A DNA stretch of 16,662 bases from CAYVUI01 sp964454745 (GTDB lineage: Bacteria; Planctomycetota; Phycisphaerae; Sedimentisphaerales; Anaerohalosphaeraceae): the NCBI GenBank assembly GCA_964454745.1, contig CAYVUI010000103.1, positions 1 through 16,662 on the forward strand, given 5' to 3'. The notes below the pieces were generated by a model, which saw only the letters and a program-made list of their open reading frames with translations, did not search any database and was not told the origin of the DNA. Of this stretch, positions 14,950-16,662 are shown piece by piece; positions within the stretch are counted from its first letter, which is position 1; each line of letters opens with the position of its first letter. A program made the translations under genes and the position numbers.

Positions 14950-16299
14950 ATGATTTCATATACCATGAATCTTTTTTTTAGATCAGCAATCTTTTTTTTA
15001 CCTATATTCACTTTTTTAATACCCGCCTTTGCTGCCGAAAGACATGTTCCCGCGGATTACTCTTCAATCCCTGAAGCCATAGAAGCTGCGATAGACGGGG
15101 ACCATATCATTGTTCATCCTGGCCGGTATTATTTCCCATATTTAAAAATCGAAAAAGCTGTCACAATCAGAAGCATTGACGCTTCTGATGTAGAAACAAT
15201 TACCTCAACGATTCTCCATGGTGATATTCGATTTGACTTCAATATAACAGACGCAGTTTCGATTGAAGGACTCACCTTATATGGAAATATCCACTGTCCA
15301 TCCGTAAGCGCTGTAATTCGCCGATGTATCATTAATGGATTTGGCCATGGCGGCGGCAACGCCGTTTCAATATATGGGAATCGTGATCAGGGAGCAGGTA
15401 CTTTAATCCAGAACTGCATCATAAGTTTTAGAGGCCGCGGCGTTAATTCAGCCCAGGCAATTGGCCTCACAAATAGTAAAGTCCAAATCGTTAACTCAAC
15501 AGTCGCATATTCAGAAGTCCACAATGAGTACGGACACGACCCTACAGGTGGAATATGGATTGAAAAATCAGATGTCACAATTAAAAATTCAATCATTTGG
15601 GGAAATCGGGAATCCAACAATGTACAAATTGCGATTCTAAATAACAGCGGCAGTTTTAATGACCCACTCAATTCACGAGTTGAAATTATGTACAGCAGTA
15701 TTGAAGGGGGCAAAGATAATATCCTGATCTTTCCGGATTGGAATTCATCATACAATTACCGAAGAACTGGAAATCTTCCGGAGCCCAATACAATTGATCC
15801 CAACACATTAAAATGGGGCATAGGAAATATTGATACCGATCCATTATTTGTACGCATACCCAACGACGGCGGAGATGGCTGGTTTGACAACCGTTATCAA
15901 ACCCCGGAAATAGACGAAAGCGCAAATAATGACTATGGAGACTATCATCTTAAAAGCACCCAGGGCCGATTCGTATGGGATGGATTTTCGTCAGCCGATT
16001 TTAATCTTGATAAAGAAGTGAATTTATTTGACTTTGCTATGTTTGTAAATGAATGGGGCCTGGAAATCAATGTGAATGATTTGGTGTTATTAATTGATGA
16101 TTATTTGCAACCGCGGGTATTTGGGGCGTGGGTAGCGGACGATGTGATGAGTCCATGTATTGATGCGGGTGACCCTGTGGATATGAGCTGGCATAATGAA
16201 CTCTGGCCGCATGGAAATCGCATTAATATGGGAGCTTACGGAGGTACACCAGAGGCAAGTCTGTCTACTGATATGGCTGACAACCCTGCGGATTTTTAA
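14950..16299 (+). CDS. Secreted right-handed parallel beta-helix protein with internal dockerin-like module
   Basis: A 449-residue exported protein. A signal peptide covers about residues 1-29 (hydrophobic FFRSAIFFLPIFTFLIPAFA, cleavage after AFA). Next comes HVPADYSSIPEAIEAAIDGD, the usual first turn of pectate-lyase-like beta-helix proteins, then repeated short strands with N-I-I and NSTV-type turns to about 340. A calcium-loop module DFNLDKEVNLFDF (350-362) with a second half INVNDLVLLIDDY resembles a dockerin. After it comes the cap CIDAGDP (403-409) ... NMGAYGGTPEAS (426-437). No catalytic residues were identified, so it may bind or process polysaccharide on the cell surface, or be structural. 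AGAGG lies eight bases before the ATG; an ATG at 14965 is a less likely start. The gene looks more AT-rich than the sugar and trehalose genes, and it ends soon after NPADF, where relatives continue into another dockerin-like unit. Confidence 0.75.
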   Translation: MISYTMNLFFRSAIFFLPIFTFLIPAFAAERHVPADYSSIPEAIEAAIDGDHIIVHPGRYYFPYLKIEKAVTIRSIDASDVETITSTILHGDIRFDFNITDAVSIEGLTLYGNIHCPSVSAVIRRCIINGFGHGGGNAVSIYGNRDQGAGTLIQNCIISFRGRGVNSAQAIGLTNSKVQIVNSTVAYSEVHNEYGHDPTGGIWIEKSDVTIKNSIIWGNRESNNVQIAILNNSGSFNDPLNSRVEIMYSSIEGGKDNILIFPDWNSSYNYRRTGNLPEPNTIDPNTLKWGIGNIDTDPLFVRIPNDGGDGWFDNRYQTPEIDESANNDYGDYHLKSTQGRFVWDGFSSADFNLDKEVNLFDFAMFVNEWGLEINVNDLVLLIDDYLQPRVFGAWVADDVMSPCIDAGDPVDMSWHNELWPHGNRINMGAYGGTPEASLSTDMADNPADF

Positions 16300-16321
16300 C
16301 TTCGATGACTTTGAAAAGATT

Positions 16322-16662
16322 TTATTCGTAATTTTCCGCCAGGATCGCGAAATCATTGTAATCCACGCAGGTATCGGGCGTGGTAAAATTGCCCTGCTCC
16401 CAGGTCCTGCCGCACTGAATCCAGTTAAACGCAAGGATCCCAAGGTCCACAAAATTGGTAACGAGATCCCGATTGGCATCACCGGGCACATCCACCGCGG
16501 TTACCGCAGCCAGGGCATCCACGCGTCCAAATCCGGTGATGTCATCCACGCCGGGCGCCGCAATATCAACCGCAGTCACAGCCAGAAGATCATACAACTG
16601 GTCTACCGTAGGGCTTGCTGAATAAGCCCTAATTTCTATTTTACTGAGTTTCTCAGGCGGCC
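16322..16662 (-). CDS. Subtilisin-like (S8) protease with C-terminal dockerin-like module, C-terminal fragment
   Basis: The open frame runs off the right edge, so only the last 112 residues are visible. The first part, with YDLLAVTAVDIAAPG followed by GFGRVDALAAV, matches the C-terminal end of subtilase catalytic domains, where the final helix carries G-x-G-x-VDA-x-x-AV. It is followed directly by GDANRDLVTNFVDLGILAFNW, the first calcium loop and helix of a dockerin-like module, then a short linker with two cysteines and the second half CVDYNDFAILAENYE at the C-terminus. The protein is probably exported and anchored or assembled through this module. The catalytic Asp, His and Ser lie beyond the window, so activity cannot be judged. 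It converges on the beta-helix gene, with 22 bases between the stops. Confidence 0.75.
   Translation of the reverse strand, partial: PPEKLSKIEIRAYSASPTVDQLYDLLAVTAVDIAAPGVDDITGFGRVDALAAVTAVDVPGDANRDLVTNFVDLGILAFNWIQCGRTWEQGNFTTPDTCVDYNDFAILAENYE

Overview
The window looks like a chromosomal piece from a draft or metagenome-derived genome of a planctomycete, most likely class Phycisphaerae (Sedimentisphaerales-like). This is inference. It rests on two secreted proteins at the right end with calcium-loop dockerin-like modules, on a C-terminal CIDAGDP ... NMGAYGGTPEAS cap that I associate with this group, and on the gene mix. Three runs of exactly ten N lie within 2.8 kb (9014-9023, 10880-10889, 11837-11846). 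They look like scaffold joins, and two of them damage genes.

Left end (1-1844), minus strand: a partial tRNA-Met(CAT) cut by the window edge; a three-module signalling protein (HPt, receiver, CBS pair) with a sigma28-like promoter candidate; and a 51-residue basic orphan protein with its own sigma70-type promoter, ribosome binding site and terminator.

Deoxysugar operon (1845-8513), minus strand: a near-perfect promoter (TTGACA, 16 bp, TATAAT) drives rhamnulokinase, a PHP-domain protein of unknown function, an oversized zinc-type alcohol dehydrogenase relative with two Rossmann-like units in tandem, and a class II aldolase / short-chain dehydrogenase fusion. Kinase plus aldolase/dehydrogenase would turn L-rhamnulose (or L-fuculose) into DHAP and an oxidised or reduced lactaldehyde product. 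No isomerase, transporter or regulator is present, and the two middle genes have no obvious step in the textbook pathway. This is the best candidate here for undescribed biochemistry.

Trehalose cluster (8610-14083), plus strand, divergent from the sugar operon: a fused trehalose-6-phosphate synthase/phosphatase, a GH15 glucoamylase/trehalase-like hydrolase and a TreT-type GT4 trehalose synthase. The cluster therefore holds two routes to trehalose and a possible way to break it down.

Right end (14094-16662): an FMN-dependent azoreductase convergent with treT; a more AT-rich gene for a secreted parallel beta-helix protein with a strong promoter, whose dockerin-like module sits inside its cap motif and whose end looks truncated; and, converging on it, the C-terminus of a subtilisin-like protease ending in a dockerin-like module. 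No insertion sequence, CRISPR array or phage gene was seen, and no gene-free stretch exceeds about 230 bases.
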